From contig NZ_CALAGI010000119.1 of NCBI RefSeq assembly GCF_937891315.1, positions 1-38,407 of the forward strand: 38,407 nucleotides of DNA, given 5' to 3'. Each line of letters starts with the position of its first letter. Position 1 is the stretch's first letter. A model generated the notes under the pieces. It saw only the letters and a program-made list of their open reading frames with translations, was not told where the DNA came from and did no database searches. Below are positions 18,697 through 26,891 of the stretch, piece by piece. The position numbers were made by a program, and so were the translations under genes. The stretch is from an uncultured Amaricoccus sp. Its GTDB lineage: Bacteria > Pseudomonadota > Alphaproteobacteria > Rhodobacterales > Rhodobacteraceae.

Positions 18697-19650
18697 ATGA
18701 GCGAGACCGGCTGGATAGGCGAGGCGCCGCGCGACGCCGGCTTTGGCGACTATTTCGAACTGCTGAAGCCGCGGGTGATGCGGCTCGTGGTCTTCACCGC
18801 GATCGTCGGCCTCGTCTGCGCGCCGGTGCCGGTGCATCCCGTGGTCGCCTTCGCCGCGCTGATCTGCGTCGCGGCCGGCGCCGGCGCGGCCGGCGCGCTC
18901 AACATGTGGAGCGACTGGGATATCGACGCGGTGATGAAGCGCACCGCGCGCCGCCCGATCCCGGACGGCCGGGTCACCCGGGACGAGGCGCTCGGCATCG
19001 GCGTCACGCTCGGCGCCTTCTCGGTGGTGATGCTGGCGCTCTTTGCCAATATCTTCGCGGCGGGGCTGCTCGCCTTCACCATCCTGTTCTACGCGGTGAT
19101 CTATTCCCTGTGGCTGAAGCGGGCGACGCCGCAGAACATCGTCATCGGTGGCGCGGCCGGCGCGCTGCCGCCGATGATCGGCTGGGCGATCGCCACCGGC
19201 GGCGTCTCCGTCGAGAGCCTGCTGATGTTCCTGCTCATCTTTCTCTGGACGCCGCCGCATTTCTGGGCGCTGGCGCTGTTCCGGAATGAGGATTACGTCC
19301 GCGCCGGCCTGCCGATGATGCCGGTGACCGCCGGGCCGCGCAGCACGCGAAACCAGATCCTCGGCTATTCCCTCGTGCTCGTGCCCGTGGCGATCCTGCC
19401 GGCCTTCACCTCGGTCGGCGGGCCGGTCTATCTCGCCGGCGCGGTGGTGCTGAACGTCCTGTTCCTGCGCGGCGCCTGGCAGATCTGGTGGCGGGACGAA
19501 CCGGAGGCGGAGGCCGACCGCTACCGCGTCGAAAAGAAGTTCTTCGCACTCTCGATCGTCTATCTCTTCCTGCATTTCTGCCTGTTCCTGGCCGAGGCTG
19601 GGCTGCGGGCCGCCGGGCTCGCCGCCGCCGGCTGGCCGACGCTGACGTAG
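18697..19650 (+). CDS. ctaB: Protoheme IX farnesyltransferase (heme O synthase)
   Basis: Inner-membrane prenyltransferase (UbiA superfamily) that attaches a farnesyl group to heme b, making heme O, the precursor of heme a for cytochrome oxidase. The 317 residues form about nine hydrophobic segments. The first catalytic motif is clear, NMWSDWDIDAVMKRTARRP, with its paired aspartates, and FLWTPPHFWALAL is a family hallmark. The ATG at 18697 has GGAGG upstream. Its place in the cox cluster is standard for alphaproteobacteria. coxF follows after 10 bases. Confidence 0.96.
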   Translation: MSETGWIGEAPRDAGFGDYFELLKPRVMRLVVFTAIVGLVCAPVPVHPVVAFAALICVAAGAGAAGALNMWSDWDIDAVMKRTARRPIPDGRVTRDEALGIGVTLGAFSVVMLALFANIFAAGLLAFTILFYAVIYSLWLKRATPQNIVIGGAAGALPPMIGWAIATGGVSVESLLMFLLIFLWTPPHFWALALFRNEDYVRAGLPMMPVTAGPRSTRNQILGYSLVLVPVAILPAFTSVGGPVYLAGAVVLNVLFLRGAWQIWWRDEPEAEADRYRVEKKFFALSIVYLFLHFCLFLAEAGLRAAGLAAAGWPTLT

Positions 19651-19660
19651 GGACCGAGAG

Positions 19661-19846
19661 ATGCGCCCGGACAGCCACGAGATCTTCGCCCGCCGCCGCA
19701 GCCGCAATGTCGGCCTCGGACTGGTGCTCGGCGCCTTCGTCCTACTCGTCTTCGCCGTCAGCGTGGTGAAGATCGGCAGCGGCGCGCCCCTCGGCCATGT
19801 CGAGCCGGCGGAGACGACGCGCATGCTGCCCAAGGCCGGGAACTGA
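19661..19846 (+). CDS. Small CoxF-like membrane protein of the cox cluster
   Basis: A 61-residue protein with one membrane helix (LGLVLGAFVLLVFAVSVVKIG) after a short basic N-terminus (FARRRSRN), so probably anchored with its start in the cytoplasm. Small single-helix genes in exactly this position, between ctaB and ctaG, are a feature of alphaproteobacterial cox operons and are annotated as CoxF or hypothetical. Their function is not settled. It ends 3 bases before ctaG. The identification rests on position, size and topology rather than a catalytic motif. Confidence 0.8.
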   Translation: MRPDSHEIFARRRSRNVGLGLVLGAFVLLVFAVSVVKIGSGAPLGHVEPAETTRMLPKAGN

Positions 19847-19849
19847 ACG

Positions 19850-20458
19850 GTGACGACCTCGGCCAACGCGCGTCTCGCCTGGAAGCTCGCGGCCGTGGTC
19901 GTGGTGATGGTGGCACTCAGCTTCGCGGCGGTGCCGTTCTACAGCTGGTTCTGCCGGACCACCGGCTATGGCGGCACGCCCTCGGTCGCCGAGGCGGCGC
20001 CGGACACCATCCTCGACCGCCAAGTCACCGTGCGGTTCGACGCCAATGTCGCGCCGACCATGCCCTGGCACTTCCGCCCCATGCAGCGCGAGATGACGAT
20101 CCGTCTCGGCGAGACCGGCCTCGCCTTCTACGAGGCCTACAATCCGACGAATCATCCGGTCGCCGGTCAGGCCGCCTTCAACGTCGCCCCCGACAGCGCC
20201 GGGAAATATTTCGACAAGATCGCCTGTTTCTGCTTCAACCTCCAGGTGCTCGGCCCTGGCGAGCGCGTGGAGATGCCGGTGACCTTCTTCGTCGATCCCG
20301 AGATGCTGAAGGACAGCGACGCGGCGCGACTCAAGGCGATCACCCTGTCCTACACCATGTTTCCGGCCGTCCTGCCCGAAGACACCCCGGCGCTCACCAT
20401 AGCGCCGGCCTCCGCGGCCGGAATCGTGTCACCGCCTGACTTGACGATCGAACACTAG
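19850..20458 (+). CDS. ctaG: Cytochrome c oxidase assembly protein CtaG (Cox11)
   Basis: Membrane-anchored copper chaperone that delivers copper to the CuB site in oxidase subunit I. The 202 residues have one N-terminal membrane helix (about 11-31) followed by a periplasmic immunoglobulin-like domain. The copper-binding motif is present as KIACFCFN (Cys126 and Cys128), with another conserved cysteine, Cys35, just after the helix. The start is GTG at 19850, immediately after the coxF stop; no ATG gives the right N-terminus. Presence of a CuB chaperone implies that a subunit I exists in this cell, although its gene is not in this cluster. Confidence 0.96.
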   Translation: MTTSANARLAWKLAAVVVVMVALSFAAVPFYSWFCRTTGYGGTPSVAEAAPDTILDRQVTVRFDANVAPTMPWHFRPMQREMTIRLGETGLAFYEAYNPTNHPVAGQAAFNVAPDSAGKYFDKIACFCFNLQVLGPGERVEMPVTFFVDPEMLKDSDAARLKAITLSYTMFPAVLPEDTPALTIAPASAAGIVSPPDLTIEH

Positions 20459-20475
20459 AAGGGAGCAAGCCAGCC

Positions 20476-21300
20476 ATGGCGGGCCAGAAGAACCACGACT
20501 ACCACATCCTGCATCCCAGCGTCTGGCCGTTCGTCGGGGCGCTTGGCGCCTTCGTCTTGCTGTTCGGGGCGGTGCTGTTCTTCCACGACCATGGGCCGTG
20601 GCTGATGCTGATCGGGCTGCTGATGGTGCTCTATACCATGTTCGCCTGGTGGTCGGACGTGATCTCGGAGAGCCAATCGGGCGACCATACGCCGGTGGTG
20701 CAGATCGGCCTGCGCTACGGCGTGATCATGTTCATCGTCTCAGAGATCATGTTCTTCGCGGCCTGGTTCTGGTCCTTCTTCAAGCACGCGCTCTATCCGA
20801 TGGGCGTGATCGAGGGCGTGGTGGTCACCCCCGGGGTCTGGCCGCCGCACGGGATCGAGACCTTCGATCCCTGGCACCTGCCGTTGATCAACACGCTGAT
20901 CCTGCTCTGCTCGGGTTGCGCGGCGACCTGGGCGCACCATGCGATCGCCGAGGAGAACAACCGCGAGCAGATGAAATGGGGCCTGTGGATCGCCATCACG
21001 CTCGGCGTGCTGTTCACGATCTTTCAGGCGTATGAATACAGCCATGCGGAATTCTCGTTCTCCGGCAATATCTACGGCGCGAACTTCTTCATGGCGACCG
21101 GCTTTCACGGCTTCCACGTGATCATCGGCACCATCTTCCTCGGCGTCTGCCTGCTGCGGGTCTATCTCGGCCAGTTCACGCAGGATCAGCATGTCGGGTT
21201 CGAGGCGGCGGCCTGGTACTGGCACTTCGTCGACGTGGTCTGGCTGTTCCTGTTCGCAGCGGTCTATATCTGGGGCGGCGGCGTCTCGCACGGGCACTGA
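20476..21300 (+). CDS. ctaE: Cytochrome c oxidase subunit III
   Basis: Subunit III of aa3-type oxidase, a membrane protein that stabilises the catalytic subunit and proton uptake. The 274 residues show seven hydrophobic helices and family signatures WWSDVISES, FIVSEIMFFAAWFW, FMATGFHGFHVIIGT and the C-terminal WYWHFVDVVWLFLF. It starts at 20476 with GAAGGGAGC upstream and follows ctaG by 17 bases. The TGA stop is followed at once by copy 2 of the palindromic element. In many alphaproteobacteria a DUF983 gene lies between this gene and surf1; here the repeat occupies that place. Confidence 0.97.
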   Translation: MAGQKNHDYHILHPSVWPFVGALGAFVLLFGAVLFFHDHGPWLMLIGLLMVLYTMFAWWSDVISESQSGDHTPVVQIGLRYGVIMFIVSEIMFFAAWFWSFFKHALYPMGVIEGVVVTPGVWPPHGIETFDPWHLPLINTLILLCSGCAATWAHHAIAEENNREQMKWGLWIAITLGVLFTIFQAYEYSHAEFSFSGNIYGANFFMATGFHGFHVIIGTIFLGVCLLRVYLGQFTQDQHVGFEAAAWYWHFVDVVWLFLFAAVYIWGGGVSHGH

Positions 21301-21462
21301 GAGACCGTTTGAGAATTCCGCGGGTCGGTCCGACCGGTCCTTGCTGCGCCCCGTTGCGTCGATCATCCATGCCAGTATCCTCGATATCGGCATGGATGAT
21401 CCCCTGTCAGGATCACGAAAATCCCATCCCGGACCTCCGCCGCCGAATTCCGGAACAGTCTC
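21301..21462 (+). repeat. Dispersed palindromic element, copy 2 (162 bp)
   Basis: Second copy of the element at 8372-8532, in the same orientation, starting directly after the ctaE stop codon. It begins GAGACCGTTTGAGAATTCC and ends AATTCCGGAACAGTCTC. The central hairpin (arms 21362-21379 and 21383-21400, loop CTC) keeps the core GCCAGTATCC shared with copy 1. It adds a perfect 12-bp outer arm, ATCATCCATGCC against GGCATGGATGAT, that is not the copy 1 sequence but is still self-complementary. TGA flanks both sides (21298-21300 and 21463-21465), possibly a 3-bp target duplication. It is non-coding and lies inside the cox operon. Confidence 0.85.
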
Positions 21463-21523
21463 TGAGCGGCCCTGGCGCGCGTAGGGTCAGGGCGCGCGCC
21501 CAAGCCCGCGGACAGGTGATCCG

Positions 21524-22195
21524 ATGACCCGGCGCATGATCCCGGCGCTGATCTTCGGCGTCGCCGGGGTCGCGATCCTGATCTGGCTCGGCACCTGGCA
21601 GCTTCAGCGCCTCGCCTGGAAAACCGGGATCCTCGACCGGATCGAGGCGCGGATCACCGCCGAGCCCGTGTCCTTGCCCGCCGCGCCGGACCGGTCGACC
21701 GACCAGTATCTGCGCGTGCTGGAGAGCGGCGCGATCGAGCCGGGCGAGCTTCACGTCTATACCTCCGCGCCGCCGCGTGGCGTCGGCTACCGGATCATCG
21801 TACCGCTGCGGCTGGCCGACGGGCGACGCATCCTCCTCGATCGCGGCTTCGTGCCGATCGAGGAGAAGGACGCGCCGCGGCTCGTCGGGCCGATCCGGGT
21901 CGAGGGCTCGCTGCTCTGGCCGGACGAGACCGATGGCTACACCTCGGCGCCGGACCGCGCCAAGAACATCTGGTTCGCCCGCGACGTCGGGTTGATGAGC
22001 GCGGCGCTCGACACGCTGCCGGCGATGCTGGTGACCGAGGCGAGCGACGATCCGAACCCGCCCTGGGCGCGCCCGGTGACCATCGATATCCCGAACGACC
22101 ATCTGCAATATGCCATCACCTGGTTCTCGCTGGCCGTGGCCTGGGCGGGGATGACAGTCTACTGGCTTTGGCGTATCAAACGCCGATCCGATTGA
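21524..22195 (+). CDS. surf1: SURF1 family cytochrome oxidase assembly protein
   Basis: Inner-membrane assembly factor that helps place heme a in oxidase subunit I. The 223 residues have the family topology: one helix at the N-terminus (IPALIFGVAGVAILIWLGTW) and one near the C-terminus (TWFSLAVAWAGMTVYWLW), with the conserved periplasmic domain between. Typical motifs are LGTWQLQRLAWK, GYRIIVPL, ILLDRGFVP and the closing NDHLQYAITWF. It lies 61 bases beyond the palindromic element and 223 bases after ctaE, the largest gap in this operon. thrC follows after 23 bases. Confidence 0.94.
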   Translation: MTRRMIPALIFGVAGVAILIWLGTWQLQRLAWKTGILDRIEARITAEPVSLPAAPDRSTDQYLRVLESGAIEPGELHVYTSAPPRGVGYRIIVPLRLADGRRILLDRGFVPIEEKDAPRLVGPIRVEGSLLWPDETDGYTSAPDRAKNIWFARDVGLMSAALDTLPAMLVTEASDDPNPPWARPVTIDIPNDHLQYAITWFSLAVAWAGMTVYWLWRIKRRSD

Positions 22196-22218
22196 GCGCA
22201 GAAACGAAAGTCCCGCCG

Positions 22219-23613
22219 ATGCAATATGTCTCCACCCGCGGCGTGGCCCCGAAGCTCGGCTTCGAGGAGGCGATGCTGACGGGCCTCGCCCGCGACGGTG
22301 GCCTCTATGTGCCGGAGACCTGGCCGACCCTCGGCCATGACGAGATCGCCGCCCTGGCCGGCCTGCCCTACGAGGAGGTCGCCTTCCGCGTCATGTGGCC
22401 CTTCGTCGGCGAGGCCTTCGGCGAGGTGGAGTTCCGCGCCATCCTCGGCCGCGCCTATGCCGGTTTCGGCCATGTCGCGCGCTGTCCGCTGATCCAGATC
22501 GGCGCGAACGACTGGTTGCTCGAACTGTTCCACGGTCCGACGCTCGCCTTCAAGGACGTGGCGATGCAGCTGATCGGCCAGCTGTTCGAGGCGAGCCTGA
22601 AGCGCTCGGGTCGGCGGATCACCATCGTCGGCGCGACCAGCGGCGACACCGGCTCGGCGGCGATCGAGGCGTTTCGCGGCCGCGAGAGGGTCGAGGTCTT
22701 CATCCTCTTCCCCGACGGCCGCGTCTCCGAGGTTCAGCGCCGCCAGATGACGACGCCGGCGGACGCCAATGTCCACGCGCTCGCCATCGCGGGGGATTTC
22801 GACGACGCGCAGGCGCGGGTCAAGGACATGTTCAACGACCACGCCTTTCGCGACGCGGTCGGGCTCGCCGGGGTGAATTCGATCAACTGGGCGCGGGTGC
22901 TGGCGCAGGCCGTCTATTACTTCACCTCGGCCGTGGCGCTCGGCGCGCCGGGCCGCCCGATCAGCTTCACCGTGCCGACCGGCAATTTCGGCGATGTCTT
23001 CGCCGGCTACGTGGCCAAGCGCATGGGCCTGCCGATCGAGCGGCTGGTGATCGCCACCAACCAGAACGATATCCTGCATCGCACGCTCGCCACCGGCGCC
23101 CATGTGAAGCAGGGCGTCGCCGCCTCGATCAGCCCCTCGATGGACATTCAGGTCAGCTCGAATTTCGAGCGGCTGCTGTTCGAACTCTACGACCGCGAGG
23201 GGCCGGCGGTCGCCGCGCTGATGGGAGAGCTCGGCGCTTCGGGCGCCTTCTCCCTGTCGCAGGGCGCGCTGACCCGGCTGCGGGCGGAGTTCGACAGCGC
23301 CCGGGTCTCGGAGGATGAGACGCGCGCCACCATCGCCAGTGTGCTGGCCGAGACCGGCGAGGTGATCTGTCCCCATACCGCCGTCGGCGTCCACGCCGCC
23401 CGCGCCCGGCGTGGCGATCCGTCGGTGCCGATGGTGACGCTCGCCACCGCGCATCCGGCGAAGTTCCCCGACGCGGTCGAAGCGGCCTGCGGGGTCCGCC
23501 CGGCGCTGCCGCCGCGGCTCGCCGATCTCCTCGACCGGCCGGAGCGGGTGACGCATGTGCCGAACGAGCTTCGCGCCATCGAGGCGCTGCTCAGCCGCGA
23601 GGTCGTGGCATGA
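22219..23613 (+). CDS. thrC: Threonine synthase
   Basis: Pyridoxal-phosphate enzyme converting O-phospho-L-homoserine to L-threonine, the last step of that pathway. The 464 residues match the longer fold-type II class found in proteobacteria and yeast. The N-terminus MQYVSTRG is typical, the PLP-binding lysine is in GPTLAFKDVAMQ (Lys112), and GATSGDTGSAAIEAFRG binds the cofactor phosphate. The ATG at 22219 gives the family N-terminus; an in-frame ATG at 22168 would overlap surf1. The stop overlaps the M16 peptidase start by four bases (ATGA), so translation is probably coupled. Confidence 0.97.
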   Translation: MQYVSTRGVAPKLGFEEAMLTGLARDGGLYVPETWPTLGHDEIAALAGLPYEEVAFRVMWPFVGEAFGEVEFRAILGRAYAGFGHVARCPLIQIGANDWLLELFHGPTLAFKDVAMQLIGQLFEASLKRSGRRITIVGATSGDTGSAAIEAFRGRERVEVFILFPDGRVSEVQRRQMTTPADANVHALAIAGDFDDAQARVKDMFNDHAFRDAVGLAGVNSINWARVLAQAVYYFTSAVALGAPGRPISFTVPTGNFGDVFAGYVAKRMGLPIERLVIATNQNDILHRTLATGAHVKQGVAASISPSMDIQVSSNFERLLFELYDREGPAVAALMGELGASGAFSLSQGALTRLRAEFDSARVSEDETRATIASVLAETGEVICPHTAVGVHAARARRGDPSVPMVTLATAHPAKFPDAVEAACGVRPALPPRLADLLDRPERVTHVPNELRAIEALLSREVVA

Positions 23614-24872
23614 GCATCGAGATCCATCGCCTGTCGAACGGGCTGCGCGTCGTCACCGAGCCTATGCCGGGCCTGCATTCCGCGGCCATCGGCCTCTGGG
23701 TCACCGCCGGCGGGCGGCACGAGCGGATCGAGCAGAATGGCATCGCCCATTTCCTCGAACATATGGCGTTCAAGGGCACGCCGAGCCGCACCGCGCTGCA
23801 GATCGCCGAGCAGATCGAGGACGTGGGCGGCTATATCAACGCCTATACCGGCAAGGAGATGACCGCCTACTACGCCCGGGTCTTGCGCGACGACGTCGGG
23901 CGCGCGCTCGACATTCTGGCGGACATCGTGCTCAACCCGCTGTTCGCGGCGCCCGATATCGAGGTGGAGCGCGGCGTGATCCTGCAGGAAATCGGCCAGG
24001 CGCTCGATACGCCGGACGATATCATTTTCGACTGGCTGCAGGAGGCCGCCTTCCCCGATCAGCCTTTCGGTCGCGCCATCCTCGGCCCGAGCGAGCGGGT
24101 CTCGGCCTTCGCCGCGCCCGATCTCGCCGGTTTCGTGCGCGAACATTACGGGCCGAGCCAGTTGATCCTGTCCGCCGCCGGTGCCATCGACCCGGCGGCC
24201 GTGGTGCGCGACGCCGAGCGGCTGTTCGGCCATCTCGCGCCCCGTCCCGGCCTCGCGGTGCTGCCGGCGCGCTTCAAGGGCCACGAACGGCGCGAGGATC
24301 GCGAGCTCGAACAGGCGCATGTCGCGCTCGCCCTCGAAGGGCCGGGCATTCGCGCGGACTCCGCCTATGACGCGCAGGTCTATGCGATCGCGCTCGGCGG
24401 CGGCATGTCCTCGCGCTTGTTCCAGGAACTGCGCGAGCGCCGGGGGCTCTGCTACACGATCTTCGCCCAGGCCGGCGCCTATCACGACACCGGCCTCATC
24501 ACGCTCTATGCCGGCACCGGCGCCGATCAGATCCGCGAGCTGACTGAACTGATGGGCGACGAACTGCGCCGCGCCGCCGACGGCTTCAGCCGGGCCGAGC
24601 TGGACCGCGCGCGGGCACAGATGAAGGCGGGAATGCTGATGGGACTCGAAAGCCCGTCGGCCCGGGCCGAACGGATCGCACGGATGATCGCCATCTGGGA
24701 CCGCGTGCCGGCGGTCGAGGAGATCGTCGCTCGCATCGACGCGGTGACGACCGGCGGCCTGCGCGATTTCGCCGAGCGGGTGGTCGCGCGGGCCGAGCCG
24801 GCGCTGGCGCTGCTCGGGCCGGTCGCCGATGCCCCCGATCGCGGCGAACTGGCGCGGCGTCTCGCGGCGTGA
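23610..24872 (+). CDS. M16 family zinc peptidase (mitochondrial processing peptidase-like)
   Basis: A 420-residue insulinase-family metallopeptidase related to the beta subunit of mitochondrial processing peptidase. The inverted zinc motif HxxEH is intact (HFLEH: His47, Glu50, His51), and the distal zinc ligand lies in RGVILQEIGQ (Glu127). The C-terminal half has the glycine-rich GGGMSSRLFQELRERRGLCYTI of the M16 fold. There is no signal peptide, so it is probably cytoplasmic; its natural substrates in bacteria are poorly known. It overlaps thrC by four bases, and the thrC-M16-GNAT order is widespread in alphaproteobacteria. Confidence 0.94.
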   Translation: MSIEIHRLSNGLRVVTEPMPGLHSAAIGLWVTAGGRHERIEQNGIAHFLEHMAFKGTPSRTALQIAEQIEDVGGYINAYTGKEMTAYYARVLRDDVGRALDILADIVLNPLFAAPDIEVERGVILQEIGQALDTPDDIIFDWLQEAAFPDQPFGRAILGPSERVSAFAAPDLAGFVREHYGPSQLILSAAGAIDPAAVVRDAERLFGHLAPRPGLAVLPARFKGHERREDRELEQAHVALALEGPGIRADSAYDAQVYAIALGGGMSSRLFQELRERRGLCYTIFAQAGAYHDTGLITLYAGTGADQIRELTELMGDELRRAADGFSRAELDRARAQMKAGMLMGLESPSARAERIARMIAIWDRVPAVEEIVARIDAVTTGGLRDFAERVVARAEPALALLGPVADAPDRGELARRLAA

Positions 24873-24882
24873 GGCGCCGCGC

Positions 24883-25470
24883 TTGCTGACCTTCCGCCGC
24901 TCCTCGCCGCTCCGGATCGATACCGAACGCCTGACGCTGCGGCTGCCGGAAATGGGCGACCATCTCGCCTGGTCCGCCCTGCGCCGCCGTGGCGCCGATT
25001 TCCTGCGCCCCTGGGAGCCGAGCTGGTCGGCCGATCATTTCTCGCGCCGTGCCTTCCGCAACCGCGTCTACTGGGCCTTTCGCGCGCGGGAGGAGGGGCG
25101 GGCGGTGGCGCTGTTCCTGTTCCGGCGCGACGATTCACAGCTCGTCGGCGCGATCACGCTCGACAGCATCCGCCGGGGGCCGTCGCAATCGGCGCAGGTC
25201 GGCTACTGGACCGGCCAGGAATTCGCGCGCCAGGGCTATATGGCCGAGGCGCTGGTCGCCGTGGTCGAGCATGCCTTCGGGACGCTCGATCTCAGCCGGG
25301 TCGAGGCCGCCTGCCTGCCCGAGAACAGCGCCTCGCGCGGGTTGCTGGAGCGGACCGGCTTCGTGCATGAGGGGATGGCGCGCGGCTATCTGCAGATCGA
25401 CGGCCGCTGGCGCGACCATGTGCTCTATGCGAGCCTGCGCGCCGACCGGAAGGGACAGGAACAGGGATGA
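24883..25470 (+). CDS. GNAT family N-acetyltransferase (RimJ/RimL-like)
   Basis: Acetyl-CoA-dependent N-acetyltransferase of the RimJ/RimL type, which in characterised members acetylates ribosomal protein N-termini; the target here is unknown. The product of about 195 residues has the typical opening RIDTERLTLRLPEMGDHLAW. The acetyl-CoA-binding region is GYWTGQEFARQGYMAEAL, followed by RVEAACLPENSASRGLLERTGF. I prefer a TTG start at 24883 because it gives the usual N-terminus and lies just after the M16 stop; an ATG at 24829 would overlap the peptidase by 44 bases. The stop overlaps the next gene by four bases. Confidence 0.9.
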   Translation: MLTFRRSSPLRIDTERLTLRLPEMGDHLAWSALRRRGADFLRPWEPSWSADHFSRRAFRNRVYWAFRAREEGRAVALFLFRRDDSQLVGAITLDSIRRGPSQSAQVGYWTGQEFARQGYMAEALVAVVEHAFGTLDLSRVEAACLPENSASRGLLERTGFVHEGMARGYLQIDGRWRDHVLYASLRADRKGQEQG

Positions 25471-26891
25471 CCGCGCTCATCGACGCCGACGCCGACCTCG
25501 TCGCCCGACTGGCGACCGCGCTGGGACCTGGCGCGGTGCTGCCGCCCGAGCCGCGCTATCTGGAAGAGCCGCGCGGCCGCTACGTCGGCAAGGCCGCCGC
25601 GATCCTGCGGCCGGCCTCGGTCTCCGCGGTCCAGACTGCGGTCCGCCTCTGCGCCGAGGCGCGGGTCGGGATCGTGCCCTATGCCGGCGGCACCGGCCTC
25701 GTCGGCGGCCAGGTAATGGCCGAGGGGCCGGTACCCGTTGTCCTTTCGGTCGAGCGCCTGAACCGGATTCGCGATCTCGATACCATCGACGACGTGCTGA
25801 CCGCCGAGGCGGGGGTGATCCTCGCCGATGCGCAGGCCGCGGCGGTCGGCGCCGGGCGGGTCTTCCCGCTGGCGCTTGCCTCGGAAGGCTCGGCCCGGAT
25901 CGGCGGCCTCCTCGGAACCAATGCCGGCGGGGTCAATGTGCTGCGCTACGGCAATGCCCGCGATCTCTGCCTCGGTGTCGAGGCGGTGCTGGCGAACGGC
26001 ACCGTGCTGAACGGCCTCGGGCGGCTGCACAAGAACAACACCGGATATGACCTGCGGCACCTGCTGATCGGCTCGGAAGGAACGCTCGGGATCATCACGG
26101 CGGCGAGCCTGCGGCTCTATCCCGCGCCGCGCGAGAACGGGACGGCCTGGATCGCCGTCGCCTCGCCCGCCGCCGCGCTCGATCTGCTCGCCGCCTTCCG
26201 TGAACGGCTCGGCGGCGCGATCCTCGCGTTCGAACTGATCCACGAGGCGGGGTTCGCCTTCCTGCGCGAGACGCTGCCCGAAGTGCCGCTGCCGGCGATG
26301 GATCACTCGGAATGGGTGGTTCTGGCCGAGGTCGCGGACGGCGCCGACTCCCACGTCGCCGAGCGTTTCGAGGCGGCGCTGGTCGAGGCCCTGGAACGCG
26401 GGCTCGCCGCCGACGCGCTGGTCGCCCAGAACGCGCATCAGCGCGACGCCTTCTGGACGGTGCGCGAGCGCATTCCCGAAGCCAACCGGCTGATCGGCGC
26501 GATCTCCAGCCACGATATTTCCCTGCCGCTTTCGCGGCTGGCCGAGTTCATCGACCGGACGGGGCCAGCGTTGCGCGCGCTCGACCCGACGGTCCGGATC
26601 AACTGCTTTGGCCATCTGGGCGATGGCAACCTGCACTACAATGTCTTCCCGGCGAAGGGGCGGGCGCGGTCGGACTATGATGCGATCCGGGGCGCGGTGA
26701 AGGAGACGGTGTATGACCTCGCCCATGCGCTCGGCGGGTCGATGAGCGCCGAGCACGGCATCGGCCGGCTCAAGACCTCGGACATGACCCGCTACGTGGA
26801 TCCGACCAAGATCGCCGCCATGCGGGCGATCAAGTCCGCGCTCGATCCCTTGGGCATCCTGAACCCCGGCGCGGTGCTTCCGCCGTCCTGA
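25467..26891 (+). CDS. FAD-linked oxidase, D-2-hydroxyacid dehydrogenase type (GlcD/D2HGDH-like)
   Basis: A 474-residue flavoenzyme of the FAD_binding_4/FAD-oxidase_C family that includes D-lactate dehydrogenase, glycolate oxidase GlcD and D-2-hydroxyglutarate dehydrogenase. The FAD-binding PP-loop is IVPYAGGTGLVGGQV, followed by LGTNAGGVNVLRYGNARD and YDLRHLLIGSEGTLGIITA. The C-terminal domain has the metal and substrate motifs CFGHLGDGNLHYNVF and MSAEHGIGRLK. The full single-chain layout without GlcE or GlcF partners favours a D-2-hydroxyglutarate or D-lactate dehydrogenase, but the substrate cannot be fixed. It overlaps the GNAT gene by four bases and is the last gene of this plus-strand run. 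Confidence 0.92.
   Translation: MTALIDADADLVARLATALGPGAVLPPEPRYLEEPRGRYVGKAAAILRPASVSAVQTAVRLCAEARVGIVPYAGGTGLVGGQVMAEGPVPVVLSVERLNRIRDLDTIDDVLTAEAGVILADAQAAAVGAGRVFPLALASEGSARIGGLLGTNAGGVNVLRYGNARDLCLGVEAVLANGTVLNGLGRLHKNNTGYDLRHLLIGSEGTLGIITAASLRLYPAPRENGTAWIAVASPAAALDLLAAFRERLGGAILAFELIHEAGFAFLRETLPEVPLPAMDHSEWVVLAEVADGADSHVAERFEAALVEALERGLAADALVAQNAHQRDAFWTVRERIPEANRLIGAISSHDISLPLSRLAEFIDRTGPALRALDPTVRINCFGHLGDGNLHYNVFPAKGRARSDYDAIRGAVKETVYDLAHALGGSMSAEHGIGRLKTSDMTRYVDPTKIAAMRAIKSALDPLGILNPGAVLPPS

Noticed and set aside
18506..18700. Possible remnant of subunit I between coxB and ctaB
   Set aside because: Only 43 bases separate the genes and no frame there shows helix XII or other subunit I sequence; the open frame is a coxB shadow.
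24829..24882. ATG start of the RimJ-like acetyltransferase inside the M16 peptidase gene
   Set aside because: The extra 18 residues are not family-like; the TTG at 24883 gives the usual N-terminus and avoids a 44-base overlap.
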